64,000 bases of DNA, taken from positions 62,001 to 126,000 of the forward strand of contig JACKJK010000006.1 of the NCBI GenBank assembly GCA_020637985.1. The letters run 5' to 3'. The notes under the pieces were generated by a model. The model had not been told where the DNA came from and ran no database searches. It saw only the letters and a program-made list of their open reading frames with translations. Positions 32,308-43,016 of the stretch are shown one piece after another (positions within the stretch are counted from its first letter, which is position 1; every line of letters begins with the position of its first letter). This DNA comes from Rhodobiaceae bacterium (GTDB lineage Bacteria; Pseudomonadota; Alphaproteobacteria; Rhizobiales; Tepidamorphaceae). Position numbers and translations under genes: made by a program.

Positions 32308-33441
32308 ATGGACCGGATCACGCCATTGCGTGCCGTGACGTCGTTGCGGCCGAAAGACCAGGAGACAGCGAAGACCGACCTCGCCGCGGTCGGGTCGGAG
32401 CTTGCGCGCCTGGATGAGCGCTCGCGCGAGATTTTCCGCCAGATTGTCGAGAGTTACCTGGAAACCGGAACGCCCGTTGGATCGCGCAATCTCAGCCGAT
32501 CGCTGGCCATCACGCTTTCACCGGCGTCCGTGCGCAACGTGATGGCGGACCTTGAATCGCTCGGCCTGATCTTCGCGCCGCACACCTCGGCGGGGCGCCT
32601 GCCGACCGAGCTCGGCCTGCGCTTCTTCGTCGATTCGCTGATGCAGTTCGGCGAACTGACCGAGACCGAACGGATGCGCATCGAATCGCAGGTCGCCGCC
32701 GGCCGCCAGCATTCCGTCGAGCAGGTGCTGACGGAAGCCGGCAACCTGCTGTCGGGACTGTCGCGCACAGCCGCGGTCGTGCTCGCAACCAAGAACGACA
32801 TGCGCGTGCATCATGTCGAGTTCATCCGGCTCGACCCGCGCAAGTGCCTTGTCGTGCTGGTCGGGGACACCGGTGCGGTGGAAAACCGGCTAATCGACCT
32901 GCCGGAAGGCGTTCCCGCCGACGCGTTGAACGAGGCGGCCAACTACCTGAACGCCCACCTGCGCGGCAAGACGCTGGCGCAGGTGCGCACGCAGATGGAG
33001 AGCGCGCGCGAGGCGGCACGCAGCGAGGTCGAGGCGCTGACGCAACGGCTGATCGAGGCCGGGCTCGCCAGCCTCGGCAACGCGCAGGGCAAGGGGCCGC
33101 AGACGCTGATCGTGCGCGGGCAGGCAAACCTGCTGGAAGACCTGAGCGCGCTCGAAGACCTGGAGCGGGTGCAACTCCTGCTCGCCGACCTGGAACGCAA
33201 GAACGACATCGTTGAATTGCTGGGCCTGGCCGAAGACGGCGAAGGCGTGCGCATCTTCATCGGTTCGGAAAACCGGCTGTTCTCGCTGTCGGGGTCGTCG
33301 GTCGTGCTCGCGCCCTACCGCGACAGCGAACAACGCATCGTCGGCGTGCTGGGCGTGATCGGGCCGACGCGGCTCAACTATGCGCGCATCGTGCCGATGG
33401 TCGACTACACCGCCAAGCTGGTCGGACGCATTCTCGGATAG
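32308..33441 (+). CDS. hrcA: Heat-inducible transcription repressor HrcA
   Basis: Represses groESL-type operons by binding CIRCE elements. The 377 residues contain the winged-helix region ([56 protein letters not shown]) and a C-terminal HrcA domain ending [19 protein letters not shown]. No CIRCE element was seen near hrcA, grpE or dnaK in this window, so its targets are probably elsewhere. A CTTGAC at 32272-32277 lies close upstream but no good -10 follows at the right distance. Confidence 0.96.
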   Translation: MDRITPLRAVTSLRPKDQETAKTDLAAVGSELARLDERSREIFRQIVESYLETGTPVGSRNLSRSLAITLSPASVRNVMADLESLGLIFAPHTSAGRLPTELGLRFFVDSLMQFGELTETERMRIESQVAAGRQHSVEQVLTEAGNLLSGLSRTAAVVLATKNDMRVHHVEFIRLDPRKCLVVLVGDTGAVENRLIDLPEGVPADALNEAANYLNAHLRGKTLAQVRTQMESAREAARSEVEALTQRLIEAGLASLGNAQGKGPQTLIVRGQANLLEDLSALEDLERVQLLLADLERKNDIVELLGLAEDGEGVRIFIGSENRLFSLSGSSVVLAPYRDSEQRIVGVLGVIGPTRLNYARIVPMVDYTAKLVGRILG

Positions 33442-33446
33442 GCGCA

Positions 33447-33490
33447 AATCGCTGCCGCGCAATAGCGGCGGGTTGATTTTCGCAGCGATT
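33447..33490. other. Inverted repeat between hrcA and grpE
   Basis: AATCGCTGC at 33447-33455 and GCAGCGATT at 33482-33490 form a perfect 9-bp stem with a 26-base loop that itself holds CCGC/GCGG. It begins five bases after the hrcA stop codon. There is no T-tract, so it is not a standard terminator; it overlaps the candidate grpE promoter and could be a processing site or operator. Confidence 0.5.
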
Positions 33491-33500
33491 GCCCTGATAT
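33472..33500 (+). promoter_or_regulatory. Candidate RpoH promoter for grpE
   Basis: GTTGAT (33472-33477), 16 bases, then CTGATAT (33494-33500), about 87 bases before the grpE start. This resembles the alphaproteobacterial RpoH pattern CTTGAC-N16/17-CyTATnT with two mismatches in the -35 and one in the -10. The identical 16-bp spacer at the dnaK and hslV candidates supports the reading, but no transcript data are available. Confidence 0.35.
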
Positions 33501-33587
33501 CCGCGACATAGCAATCAACACAGACCTGCATGCGACGATGCGGCCGAAAACTTGCAGGCCGCTGCAGACAGCACCGGGACTTGCACG

Positions 33588-34280
33588 ATGAGCAACGAAG
33601 AAGACCTGACCGGCGAAGCCAACGCGGCGGCGAGCGGACCCGAAGCCGAGGCGACATCTGCCGGAAACGCCGGCGAGGAACCCGGCGCGGAGGCGGCGAT
33701 TGCCGCGGCAAAGGCGCTGGCGCAGGAGAACGCGGACCTGAAGGACCGCCTGCTGCGCACGGTGGCGGAGATGGAAAACCTGCGCAAGCGCACCGAGCGG
33801 GAAGTGCGCGAGGCCGGCCAGTATGCCATTTCGGCGTTCGCGCGCGACATGCTGGCGGTGGCCGACAACCTGCAGCGAGCGCTCGATTCGGTGCCGCCGG
33901 AAGACAACACCGACGCCCGGATGGCCTTTGAATCGATGCGCGAGGGCGTCAACCTGACGAAGGGCGAACTGGTCCGCGTGATGGAGCGTCATGGCGTCAA
34001 GGCCATTCCCGCGGCCGGCGAGCGGTTCGACCCGAACCTGCACCAGGCGATCTTCGAGGTACCGGACGAATCGGTTCCCGCCGGCACGGTGGTGCAGGTC
34101 ATGCAGGACGGCTTCACCATCGGCGAGCGGGTGTTGCGCCCCTCGATGGTCGGCGTTTCCAGGGGCGGACCGAAGGTGGCGCCGGGACAAAAGGCCGCGG
34201 AGGCATCGGGCGAACCCGGCAAGGCCGAGGAACCGGCGAGCGGCGAGGCCGCGAGCGATCACATCGACAAGACCGTGTGA
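33588..34280 (+). CDS. grpE: Nucleotide exchange factor GrpE
   Basis: Cochaperone that releases ADP from DnaK. The 230 residues have an acidic, alanine-rich N-terminal tail, a long coiled coil (about 48-95, AAKALAQENADLKDRLLRTV) and the beta-wing domain with GERFDPNLHQAIFEVPDE and GTVVQVMQDGFTIGERVLRP. The C-terminal 30 residues are a low-complexity Ala/Gly/Glu tail. I use the ATG at 33588 (MSNEEDLTGEAN). hrcA lies upstream; dnaK is 1.36 kb downstream with two unrelated genes between. Confidence 0.97.
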   Translation: MSNEEDLTGEANAAASGPEAEATSAGNAGEEPGAEAAIAAAKALAQENADLKDRLLRTVAEMENLRKRTEREVREAGQYAISAFARDMLAVADNLQRALDSVPPEDNTDARMAFESMREGVNLTKGELVRVMERHGVKAIPAAGERFDPNLHQAIFEVPDESVPAGTVVQVMQDGFTIGERVLRPSMVGVSRGGPKVAPGQKAAEASGEPGKAEEPASGEAASDHIDKTV

Positions 34281-34307
34281 GAGCGCGGACACCGGCCCGG
34301 CGCGCGA

Positions 34308-34925
34308 TCATTCATCCACCGGATCGACCCGGCGCAGCGTCAGGTTGATGCGGCCGGGCTGTGACAAGAGTGTCGAGGTCCCGGAAATGATGCGGTCGAC
34401 CCCGTGATGGATCAGACGCGCGGCCCCTCCGATCACCAGCACGTCGCCGGAGTTCAGTTTCAGCGAGCGCGTCGGGTCCTTGCGTTCCGTGCCACCGTAG
34501 CGGAAGACGCAGGTATCGCCGAGCGAAACGGAAACAACCGGCGCGGTGAAGTCGCGTTCGTCGCGGTCGACATGCAGGCCCATGCGCGCCTGCGGCGCAT
34601 AGTGGTTGACGAGACAGGCCTGCGGCAGGCCCGGACAGCCGGCGACCGTCTGCCAGATCGCCGTCAGGCCGGCGGGAATCGGCGGCCACGGCTTGCCGGT
34701 CTCCGGATGGACCGGCTGGTAGCGGTAGCCGTCGCGGCCGGAGACCCAGCCAAGCGGCCCGCAATTGGTCATCGCAACCGAAAACGGCTTGCCCGAACGC
34801 GGCATGCGCGGCGTGAAGAGCGGCGCGGCGCGCACCACCTCGCGCACCGCCGCGAGCAGGCTTTCCTGCGCGGCGCGATCGAGCATGCCGGGAAACAGGC
34901 GCAGCCCTGGCACAGGTTCGATCAT
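34308..34925 (-). CDS. alkB: AlkB-family alpha-ketoglutarate-dependent dioxygenase
   Basis: Fe(II)/2-oxoglutarate enzyme that repairs alkylated bases by oxidative demethylation. The 205-residue protein has the iron ligands HxD in MGLHVDRDERDF and the distal His in ARLIHHGVDRI, with the 2-oxoglutarate Arg in GRINLTLRRV; substrate-loop NHYAPQARMG precedes. The ATG at 34925 (MIEPVPGLRLF) is preferred to 34949. It faces grpE and is divergent from the MAPEG gene by 92 bp; its presence between grpE and dnaK is unusual. Confidence 0.93.
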   Translation of the reverse strand: MIEPVPGLRLFPGMLDRAAQESLLAAVREVVRAAPLFTPRMPRSGKPFSVAMTNCGPLGWVSGRDGYRYQPVHPETGKPWPPIPAGLTAIWQTVAGCPGLPQACLVNHYAPQARMGLHVDRDERDFTAPVVSVSLGDTCVFRYGGTERKDPTRSLKLNSGDVLVIGGAARLIHHGVDRIISGTSTLLSQPGRINLTLRRVDPVDE

Positions 34926-35017
34926 CCCGGCATCCTGTAACTTGCACATTGCAATTCACTCTCGATGACGGCAATCTTGCCGTCCTGGAATTCGTGCGTC
35001 GACGACGGAGGAAACCG

Positions 35018-35413
35018 ATGGTCATCACGCTGTTCTACGGCGGTATCCTGGGCCTGATCTTCGTCTGGCTGTCGATGCGTACCATCAATGCCCGGCGCAG
35101 GGCCAAAGTGATGCGCGGCGACGGCGGCAATGCCGAACTCGCGCTGGCGCGCGGGGTGCACGCCAACACGGCGGAATACGTGCCCTGGACCCTGCTGCTG
35201 ATGGGGCTCGGCGAAGCCACCGGGGTTCCCATTCTCGCCATTCATGTCTTCGGAGCCACCCTGCTGGTGGGGCGAATCATCTATGTGCTCGCCGCGCTGC
35301 GGCCGCAGGAAAACCTGCGACTTCGCGTCGTCGGCATGGTGATGACCTTCATCGCGCTCACCGGCGCCAGCATCGCCGCCGTCCTCACCGCGTTCGCCGG
35401 CTTCTTCAACTGA
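35018..35413 (+). CDS. MAPEG family membrane protein
   Basis: Four-helix membrane protein of 131 residues. It begins [20 protein letters not shown] and has the MAPEG signature in [20 protein letters not shown], followed by two more hydrophobic helices. Family members include glutathione-dependent enzymes, but no substrate can be named here. The ATG at 35018 has GGAGG six bases upstream, which rules out the longer frame from 34949. The gene sits upstream of dnaK, which has its own candidate promoter. Confidence 0.9.
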   Translation: MVITLFYGGILGLIFVWLSMRTINARRRAKVMRGDGGNAELALARGVHANTAEYVPWTLLLMGLGEATGVPILAIHVFGATLLVGRIIYVLAALRPQENLRLRVVGMVMTFIALTGASIAAVLTAFAGFFN

Positions 35414-35458
35414 CCAGTCCATAAGCGGCGCAATTCCCGCCGGTTCGCGAAGCCGCGT

Positions 35459-35487
35459 CTTGCGGGCAGGCACCGGCCTTCTTATAT
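35459..35487 (+). promoter_or_regulatory. Candidate RpoH (heat-shock) promoter of dnaK
   Basis: CTTGCG (35459-35464), 16 bases, then CTTATAT (35481-35487), which fits the alphaproteobacterial RpoH consensus CTTGAC-N16/17-CyTATnT with a full match in the -10. It lies 155 bases before the dnaK ATG, leaving a long leader. The match is the best of the three candidates in the window. Confidence 0.6.
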
Positions 35488-35642
35488 ACGCGCCGACGGA
35501 TGTGTCGCCGCCGAAGCGCCTTTGCGGAAAGGCCGGGTGGCGGCGCGGTTTTCACTCAACCCATATGGGGATCGCCGCCGCGCTTCGCGCAAGGGTGCCG
35601 ACAGGGCCACCGGCGGTCCGCCGAACGATTGGGAGCAATGAT

Positions 35643-37550
<1,908 letters not shown>

Positions 37551-37574
37551 TCAGATTTCCACGTTCGTGATATC

Positions 37575-37606
37575 GTGCGGGCGGCTTCGGCTGCCCGTAC
37601 TTTTTT
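37575..37606 (+). terminator. Intrinsic terminator after dnaK
   Basis: An 11-bp stem from 37575 to 37600 (arms GTGCGGGCGGC and GCTGCCCGTAC, two G-T wobbles) closes on a C(TTCG)G tetraloop and is followed by TTTTTT at 37601-37606. It lies 25 bases after the dnaK stop. The next gene's ribosome site (GGAGG, about 37609-37613) starts three bases after the T-tract, so read-through would be needed for dnaK-driven expression of that gene. Confidence 0.92.
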
Positions 37607-37618
37607 CCGGAGGCGCGA

Positions 37619-38476
37619 ATGAGCGAAACGAGCGAGCCATTCGGCGCCTGCCGGCTTTCGCCCTGGCGCGCGGCCATCCGTCGGATCATGTTGCAGCTTC
37701 CCGACAACCGGCTCGGAAAACACGTCCGCTCGGTCTTGCGCAGGGTCATGTTGGCGGGCTGGTCCGGTCCTGTGGACATCGATGATTTCTGCGGGGCGCG
37801 CTTGCGCCTGCACCATTCCGACAACCTCGCCGACAAGTATATCCTCGCCAGCGGCGACATGTACGACCGTGCCGAACGCGTGGCGTTCGCCACCTGCATG
37901 GAACAGCTGTGGCAAGCGGGCAAGCAGGCCGTCTTCGTCGATCTTGGCGCGAACAACGGCAGCTATTCGCTGACGCTAGCCGGACGCGCGATCGCGGCAG
38001 GCCGCCCGCTGACGGTGATCGCCATAGAACCGGACGCGATCAACCGCGAGCGGCTTGCGTTCAACGTCGCGGCAACAGGCGCCGGTCCGATCGTCAGGAT
38101 CGATCCGCGCGCCGCCTCGGACGTGCGCGAACGCGTCGTGATGGCCTTCAATCCCGAAAACCGGGGCGGCATTCCCGCCGTTTCCGCCGCCAGTGGGGAT
38201 CGCGACGCGGTCGACGCCCTGCCGCTGCTCGACCTTCTGGCCGACAACGGCGTGCGCGCCGACATGTTGAAGGTTGACATCGAGGGCCGCGATTTCACGG
38301 TGCTGGAAAAATTCCTTGCAGATGCAGCCCCGGACCAGCGGCCGGGGCTGATCGTTGCGGAAGCTTGGGCCGGCGAGCGCGATCGGATGCGTGCGTTGTT
38401 CGAGGGTCACGGATATGCCGTGCGCGATATTTCGCGGCACAACCTGTGCGCCGAGAAGGCCGATCCGCCGAGCTGA
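37619..38476 (+). CDS. FkbM-family SAM-dependent methyltransferase
   Basis: Predicted methyltransferase of 285 residues. The SAM site is AVFVDLGANNGSYSLTLAGR (about 103-122), the acidic end of strand two is VIAIEPDAINRERL, and the family motif MLKVDIEGRDFTVLEKFL lies near 220. FkbM proteins methylate sugars, polysaccharides or small molecules, and the substrate here is unknown. It starts 12 bases after the dnaK terminator with GGAGG upstream. Its place between dnaK and dnaJ is not the usual Rhizobiales order and suggests a later insertion. Confidence 0.85.
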   Translation: MSETSEPFGACRLSPWRAAIRRIMLQLPDNRLGKHVRSVLRRVMLAGWSGPVDIDDFCGARLRLHHSDNLADKYILASGDMYDRAERVAFATCMEQLWQAGKQAVFVDLGANNGSYSLTLAGRAIAAGRPLTVIAIEPDAINRERLAFNVAATGAGPIVRIDPRAASDVRERVVMAFNPENRGGIPAVSAASGDRDAVDALPLLDLLADNGVRADMLKVDIEGRDFTVLEKFLADAAPDQRPGLIVAEAWAGERDRMRALFEGHGYAVRDISRHNLCAEKADPPS

Positions 38477-38536
38477 GGTTGCTCGCCAAGACCCCGGCGA
38501 TGGCGCCGGGCGGGGGATGCATCGTCCGTTCTCGCC

Positions 38537-40243
38537 TCACCGATCGCGCGCCAGCCGGCGCAGCAATTGCCGCCGGGGGTCGCCTGCCTTGACGTCGAGG
38601 ATCAGCAGGCTGCCATCCTCCTGGTACTGGGCAATCTGGATATCGTCGATCTCGCCCGTTTCGGAATCGCCGTCCCGGTTGCCGGCGAGCGCGTTGCCGG
38701 CAACGCGGGTGATGTCCGGCTCGCGCTCGGCACGCACCAGCAGGCTGCTGCCGAAAAAATACAGGCGCCCATGCGGGTCGGCGCCGACCGGGTGCTTCGC
38801 CTCGACGGGAACCGTCGCACTCGCGCGCACCGCACCGCTTTGCGGATCGATGTCATCGACCAGCCACGTCTTGCCGGTTTCAGCCCGCGCACCGTTGGCC
38901 AGCCTCGAATAGGCGATGACGAGACGCCCGTCGCCGACCCGGAAAACGGATGCGGTTGCCGCTCCGGTCCTGCTGGGCAGGGCTGTCGCGACCCAGCCCT
39001 GCCCGTTCCGCTCGAACCGCGCGATGCGGACCTGGTCGTCGCCTTCCTCGAAGGCGGCGAGAAACATCCGCGGCGAGAATACCGCGATCGAAGTCAGCCG
39101 GATTCTTTCCGGCGGAACGGTCCACACACCAGACGTTTCGACACGCGCCAGCTCGCCGCTGGCCAGGCCGAAGATCACCATCACCTCGCCGCTGCCGGGA
39201 TCGATTGCAGCTTCTGCCGCATAGAGCGTTTCATCTGCCCCGAAGGCGACCGCGCGATAGGCATTCCTCACCGCCAGAACAGACGCGCGGCCAAGCAGCG
39301 GATCGATGACAGCATCGATCTCGCCGATGGTTTCGAGGCGATTTCCCAACCACTCGGGCGCGGGCGCGAACGCGGACGCCTCAGCGCGACGCCGGCCTTT
39401 CAGATGCGCCCCGAAGACGCTGTCCAATTCCGGCAGCCGTACTTTCAGAAGCGCGGCATAGCGCGTGAAGTAGGCCGATGCATATTGCTGCATGCTGTCC
39501 GGCGTCGGTTGCTTTATCCCGATCACCGCACAATCGGCCTCGAATGCGGCGTAGTCAGCGGCGCGGACCCGGTAGCGTTCCGGAATGGTTGCGCCCATCG
39601 CCGTGACCAGTTCGACGTAGCGCTGCCGCCAGCGCGCCATGTCGGCGTCGCGGTCTGCCTCGTTCTGAAGGACGGCCGCCGTCAGCCGGTCGGCGTAGTA
39701 TTCGCGGCAATTGACGGAATAGTCGTGCCGCTCGCGGTGCGACGGGTCGTAGCGGTAGGTGATGGCGTGCGCGCTTTCGTGCAGCGCGAGGACGAACTGG
39801 TTGTATCGCGCCATTTCGCGCGCTTCATCTTGTGACCTGAAGAAGGACGCCGGGGCCCAGTTGCCGTCTGTCAGCACTGCGCTCCAGGTGGCCCAGTAGT
39901 CGTCGACCTCGCCGTCACGCGGCATGTCTCCGGCGACAATTCGTTCCTCTCCCGGATCGAAGTACCAGTAGGTCGTCGTGTAGGAGCCGATGTCCCAGGC
40001 GATCCAGTGCGCCCAGGACAGGTCGTGACGTTCGTAGAGGTCGACGATCTCGCGGGCAACGGCGCGCATGTCGGCCGCGACGATGGCGTCGCGCGGATCG
40101 GCCCTGGCCACACCGGGGCCAGCGCAGAGCAGAAACACGGCGAGCAAGGCCCCGGCAAAGGGGCACATCGTCGTGCGGCGGAACGGCGGATTGACGCGCA
40201 CGGACAGCTTCCCGGCAATTTGCCTATGGCGAAACACTTGCAT
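38537..40243 (-). CDS. Secreted protein with zincin-like HExxH motif, function unknown
   Basis: A 568-residue protein I do not recognise as a named family. With the start at 40243 (AGGA just upstream) it has a long basic n-region and the hydrophobic stretch FAGALLAVFLLCAGPGVARA, ending in a likely signal-peptidase site before DP. Residues 155-159 read HESAH (HExxH), and 21 residues on comes EYYAD (ExxxD) starting at 181, the spacing of gluzincin peptidases. The C-terminal half is strand-rich, with repeated WLV/LYFF/LLIL-type segments that may be a beta-propeller. A shorter start at 40168 is possible. It lies opposite in strand to dnaK and dnaJ, between them. Confidence 0.75.
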   Translation of the reverse strand: MQVFRHRQIAGKLSVRVNPPFRRTTMCPFAGALLAVFLLCAGPGVARADPRDAIVAADMRAVAREIVDLYERHDLSWAHWIAWDIGSYTTTYWYFDPGEERIVAGDMPRDGEVDDYWATWSAVLTDGNWAPASFFRSQDEAREMARYNQFVLALHESAHAITYRYDPSHRERHDYSVNCREYYADRLTAAVLQNEADRDADMARWRQRYVELVTAMGATIPERYRVRAADYAAFEADCAVIGIKQPTPDSMQQYASAYFTRYAALLKVRLPELDSVFGAHLKGRRRAEASAFAPAPEWLGNRLETIGEIDAVIDPLLGRASVLAVRNAYRAVAFGADETLYAAEAAIDPGSGEVMVIFGLASGELARVETSGVWTVPPERIRLTSIAVFSPRMFLAAFEEGDDQVRIARFERNGQGWVATALPSRTGAATASVFRVGDGRLVIAYSRLANGARAETGKTWLVDDIDPQSGAVRASATVPVEAKHPVGADPHGRLYFFGSSLLVRAEREPDITRVAGNALAGNRDGDSETGEIDDIQIAQYQEDGSLLILDVKAGDPRRQLLRRLARDR

Positions 40244-40331
40244 ATTTCCTATGTGAATGCCGCGGAGCGCCCGCGGACGACATTTCGGCGGACTCTGCAG
40301 GTCACCATCCAGACGGGACTCAGCAACAGGC

Positions 40332-41468
40332 ATGGCGGACCAGGATTTCTACGATACGCTTGGCGTCGACCCTAAAGCAGACGACAAGGCGATCAAGTCT
40401 GCCTATCGCAAGCTCGCGATGCAGTACCATCCCGACCGAAATCCCGACGACAAGGATGCCGAGGCGCGGTTCAAGGACATCAACGCCGCCTACGAAATCC
40501 TCAAGGACCCGCAGAAGCGCGCCGCCTACGACCGCTTCGGCCATGCCGCCTTCCAGAACGGCGGCGCCGGCGCGGGCGGGTTCAACTCCGATTTCGGCGC
40601 CTCGATGGCGGATATCTTCGACGACCTCTTCGGCGACTTCATGGGCGGAGGCCGGCGCGGCGCGCGGCAGAACAACCGCCGCGGCGCGGACCTGCGCTAC
40701 AACATGGAGATCACGCTGGAGGACGCCTATTCCGGCAAGAATGCGGAAATCCGCGTTCCTTCGAGTGCTGCCTGCGACACTTGCCATGGCAGCGGCGCGA
40801 AGCCGGGTACAGGTTCGAAGACCTGCGCGAGCTGCGGCGGCGCGGGGCGCGTGCGCGCCAGCCAGGGCTTCTTTTCCATCGAACGGACCTGTCCGCGCTG
40901 CAACGGCACCGGCGAGATGATTGAAACGCCGTGCGAGGACTGCGGCGGGGCCGGGCGCGTTGCGCGCGAGCGCACCCTGTCGATCAACATCCCTCCCGGC
41001 GTCGAGGACGGCACCCGCATCCGGCTGTCGGGCGAAGGCGACGCGGGCCTGCGCGGCGGGCCGGCCGGCGACCTCTATATCTTCCTGTCGCTGAAGCCGC
41101 ACGACATCTTCCAGCGCGACGGTGCGGACCTGTTCTGCCGGGTACCGATCAGCTTCACGACCGCGGCGCTGGGCGGTTCGTTCGACGTGCCGACGCTGGA
41201 TGGCAAGCGCACGCCGGTGAAGGTTCCGGCGGGCACGCAGACCGGCGAGCAGTTCCGCATTTCGGGCAAGGGCATGCCGGTGTTGCGCTCGCGCCAGCAC
41301 GGTGATCTCTATGTCCAGACGATCGTCGAGACGCCAGTCAAGCTGACCCGGCGGCAGCGCGAACTGCTGGAGGAATTCGACAAGGCGACCTCGGAAGAGA
41401 ACACGCCCGATACCCACGGCTTCCTGTCGCGGGTCAAGGATTTCTTCCAGGGCCGCGCAGACGGCTAG
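40332..41468 (+). CDS. dnaJ: Molecular chaperone DnaJ (Hsp40)
   Basis: DnaK cochaperone of 378 residues. J domain with [20 protein letters not shown] and the HPD tripeptide in [10 protein letters not shown]; Gly/Phe-rich linker (about 75-110); four zinc repeats [32 protein letters not shown]; then the C-terminal substrate domains. The ATG at 40332 (MADQDFYD) is the family start. It is 2.8 kb from dnaK, separated by the methyltransferase and putative peptidase genes, and precedes pmtA. Confidence 0.98.
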   Translation: MADQDFYDTLGVDPKADDKAIKSAYRKLAMQYHPDRNPDDKDAEARFKDINAAYEILKDPQKRAAYDRFGHAAFQNGGAGAGGFNSDFGASMADIFDDLFGDFMGGGRRGARQNNRRGADLRYNMEITLEDAYSGKNAEIRVPSSAACDTCHGSGAKPGTGSKTCASCGGAGRVRASQGFFSIERTCPRCNGTGEMIETPCEDCGGAGRVARERTLSINIPPGVEDGTRIRLSGEGDAGLRGGPAGDLYIFLSLKPHDIFQRDGADLFCRVPISFTTAALGGSFDVPTLDGKRTPVKVPAGTQTGEQFRISGKGMPVLRSRQHGDLYVQTIVETPVKLTRRQRELLEEFDKATSEENTPDTHGFLSRVKDFFQGRADG

Positions 41469-41484
41469 ATCGAATTGCACGACC

Positions 41485-41503
41485 ACGGCCACCAAAGGGC
41501 CGT
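41485..41503. other. Small hairpin downstream of dnaJ
   Basis: ACGGCC (41485-41490) and GGCCGT (41498-41503) form a perfect 6-bp stem with a 7-base loop, 16 bases after the dnaJ stop. There is no T-tract, so it is at most a weak terminator or an RNA-stability element. The rest of the 175-bp gap to pmtA shows nothing clear. Confidence 0.3.
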
Positions 41504-41643
41504 CATCGACATGGCTGCCATCAAAGTGTCGCGATGTGCGGCGAAAAGGTGCGCAAGGCCACGGTTGATTTGGCAGCCAGCCCAAGGGACGATATAGGGT
41601 CCGGCGGCTCGATCCGGATTGAGGCGTTACGGGAGTGAGTGTC

Positions 41644-42249
41644 ATGCATCATCAGGCAGCGACCGCGAGGCGCCGGCGCGACCAGATCATCGACGACCTG
41701 CGGTTTCTCAAGACATGGGCATCGGCGCCGTTGCGCACCGGCGCGGTCAGCCCGAGCAGCCGGGAACTCGCCGAGCGGATGGTGCAGGAGGTCGATCCGG
41801 CCGACCCGGGCCTCGTCGTCGAGCTTGGACCCGGCACCGGGGTGATGACGCGGGCACTCGTTTCGCGCGGCTTCGATCCGTCCCGCCTCCTCCTCATCGA
41901 GTACGACGAGAAGTTCTGCCGCACGCTGAAGCAGACCTTCCCGGGCGCCACCGTGCTGCAAGGCGATGCCTATCGCCTGCGCGACCACCTGCGCCACCGC
42001 GGCAACCCGCAGCTGGCCGGCATCGTCACCGGGCTTCCGCTGTTCACCAAGCCGCTGCCGCAGCGCGTGCACCTCATCAACGACGCACTCGACGCGCTGG
42101 ACCCCGGCAAGCCGGTTGTCCAGTTTTCCTATGCGCTGGTGCCGCCTGTGCCGATGGGCCATGGCGACTATGTCATCGACGTATCGAAATGGGTGTGGAA
42201 GAACCTGCCGCCGGCGCGCGTGTGGACGTACCGGCGCCCGAGCGCCTGA
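41644..42249 (+). CDS. pmtA: Phosphatidylethanolamine N-methyltransferase, rhizobial PmtA type
   Basis: SAM-dependent methyltransferase of 201 residues expected to convert phosphatidylethanolamine to phosphatidylcholine by three methylations. The SAM motif is LVVELGPGTGVMTRALVSRG, and FLKTWASAPLRTGAVSPSS near the N-terminus is typical of the family. The ATG at 41644 has GGGAG eight bases upstream; a GTG at 41635 is the alternative. Its position between dnaJ and pyrF matches Sinorhizobium and Agrobacterium. Together with olsA/olsB it points to a rhizobial-type membrane lipid set. Confidence 0.9.
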   Translation: MHHQAATARRRRDQIIDDLRFLKTWASAPLRTGAVSPSSRELAERMVQEVDPADPGLVVELGPGTGVMTRALVSRGFDPSRLLLIEYDEKFCRTLKQTFPGATVLQGDAYRLRDHLRHRGNPQLAGIVTGLPLFTKPLPQRVHLINDALDALDPGKPVVQFSYALVPPVPMGHGDYVIDVSKWVWKNLPPARVWTYRRPSA

Positions 42250-42261
42250 GGCCAGGAGACG

Positions 42262-42966
42262 ATGGCGACACCCCTTTCCGCGCGCGACCGGCTGATCGTC
42301 GCGCTCGACGTTGCCGACTGCGCCAGCGCCGAACGGCTGGCGGGGATGCTCGCCGGGCATGTCGGCGTCTTCAAGATCGGGCTCGAACTGGCGATGTCGG
42401 GGGGCATCGACCTGGCGCGCGAGCTGGCCGGCGACGGCCACAAGGTGTTCCTCGACCTCAAGCTGCTCGACATTTCCAACACCGTCACCAAGGCGGTCGA
42501 GAACGCCGCGGGACAGGGCTTTGCCTTTCTCACCATCCATGCCTATCCGGCCGCCATGCGCGCTGCTGTCGCGGGTCTCGGCAACAGCGACCTGTGCCTG
42601 CTCGGCGTCACGGTGCTGACCTCGCTCAACGCGGCCGATCTCGTCGAGGCCGGCTACAGCGACAGCCCGGAGGCGCTGGTGGTGAAGCGGGCGCAAGCCG
42701 CGCGCGAAACCGGCATGGGCGGCATCGTGTGTTCTCCGCAGGAGGTGGCCGCCGTTCGTGCCCGCGTCGGCGACGGCTTGCGGATCGTCACGCCGGGCGT
42801 GCGGCCGGCGGGCAGCGACACCGGCGACCAGAAGCGCATCGCGACACCGGCTTCGGCGATCGGGTCGGGCGCCGACTACCTGGTGGTCGGGCGGCCGATC
42901 ACCCAGAGCGCCGATCCGATCGAGGCCGCCGACGCCATCGTCGCGGAAATTGCGTCGGCGCCTTGA
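42262..42966 (+). CDS. pyrF: Orotidine 5'-phosphate decarboxylase
   Basis: Last step of UMP synthesis. The 234-residue TIM-barrel protein shows RLIVALDVADCASAERLAG, the catalytic DxKxxD as VFLDLKLLDISNTV, and GVRPAGSDTGDQKRIATP with the phosphate-binding VVGRPITQS. It starts 12 bases after pmtA and is followed by a DUF1330 gene after 50 bp, so a pmtA-pyrF-DUF1330-dapB-gpmA unit is likely. Confidence 0.97.
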   Translation: MATPLSARDRLIVALDVADCASAERLAGMLAGHVGVFKIGLELAMSGGIDLARELAGDGHKVFLDLKLLDISNTVTKAVENAAGQGFAFLTIHAYPAAMRAAVAGLGNSDLCLLGVTVLTSLNAADLVEAGYSDSPEALVVKRAQAARETGMGGIVCSPQEVAAVRARVGDGLRIVTPGVRPAGSDTGDQKRIATPASAIGSGADYLVVGRPITQSADPIEAADAIVAEIASAP

Positions 42967-43016
42967 AGCCGCCAGGCGCGGCTGTATCCTTTCAGAACAA
43001 CCGCAGGGAGGGTCTC

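Noticed and set aside
40224..40254. CCTATGT as an RpoH -10 for dnaJ
   Set aside because: The -10 fits, but no CTTG-like -35 lies 16-17 bases upstream.
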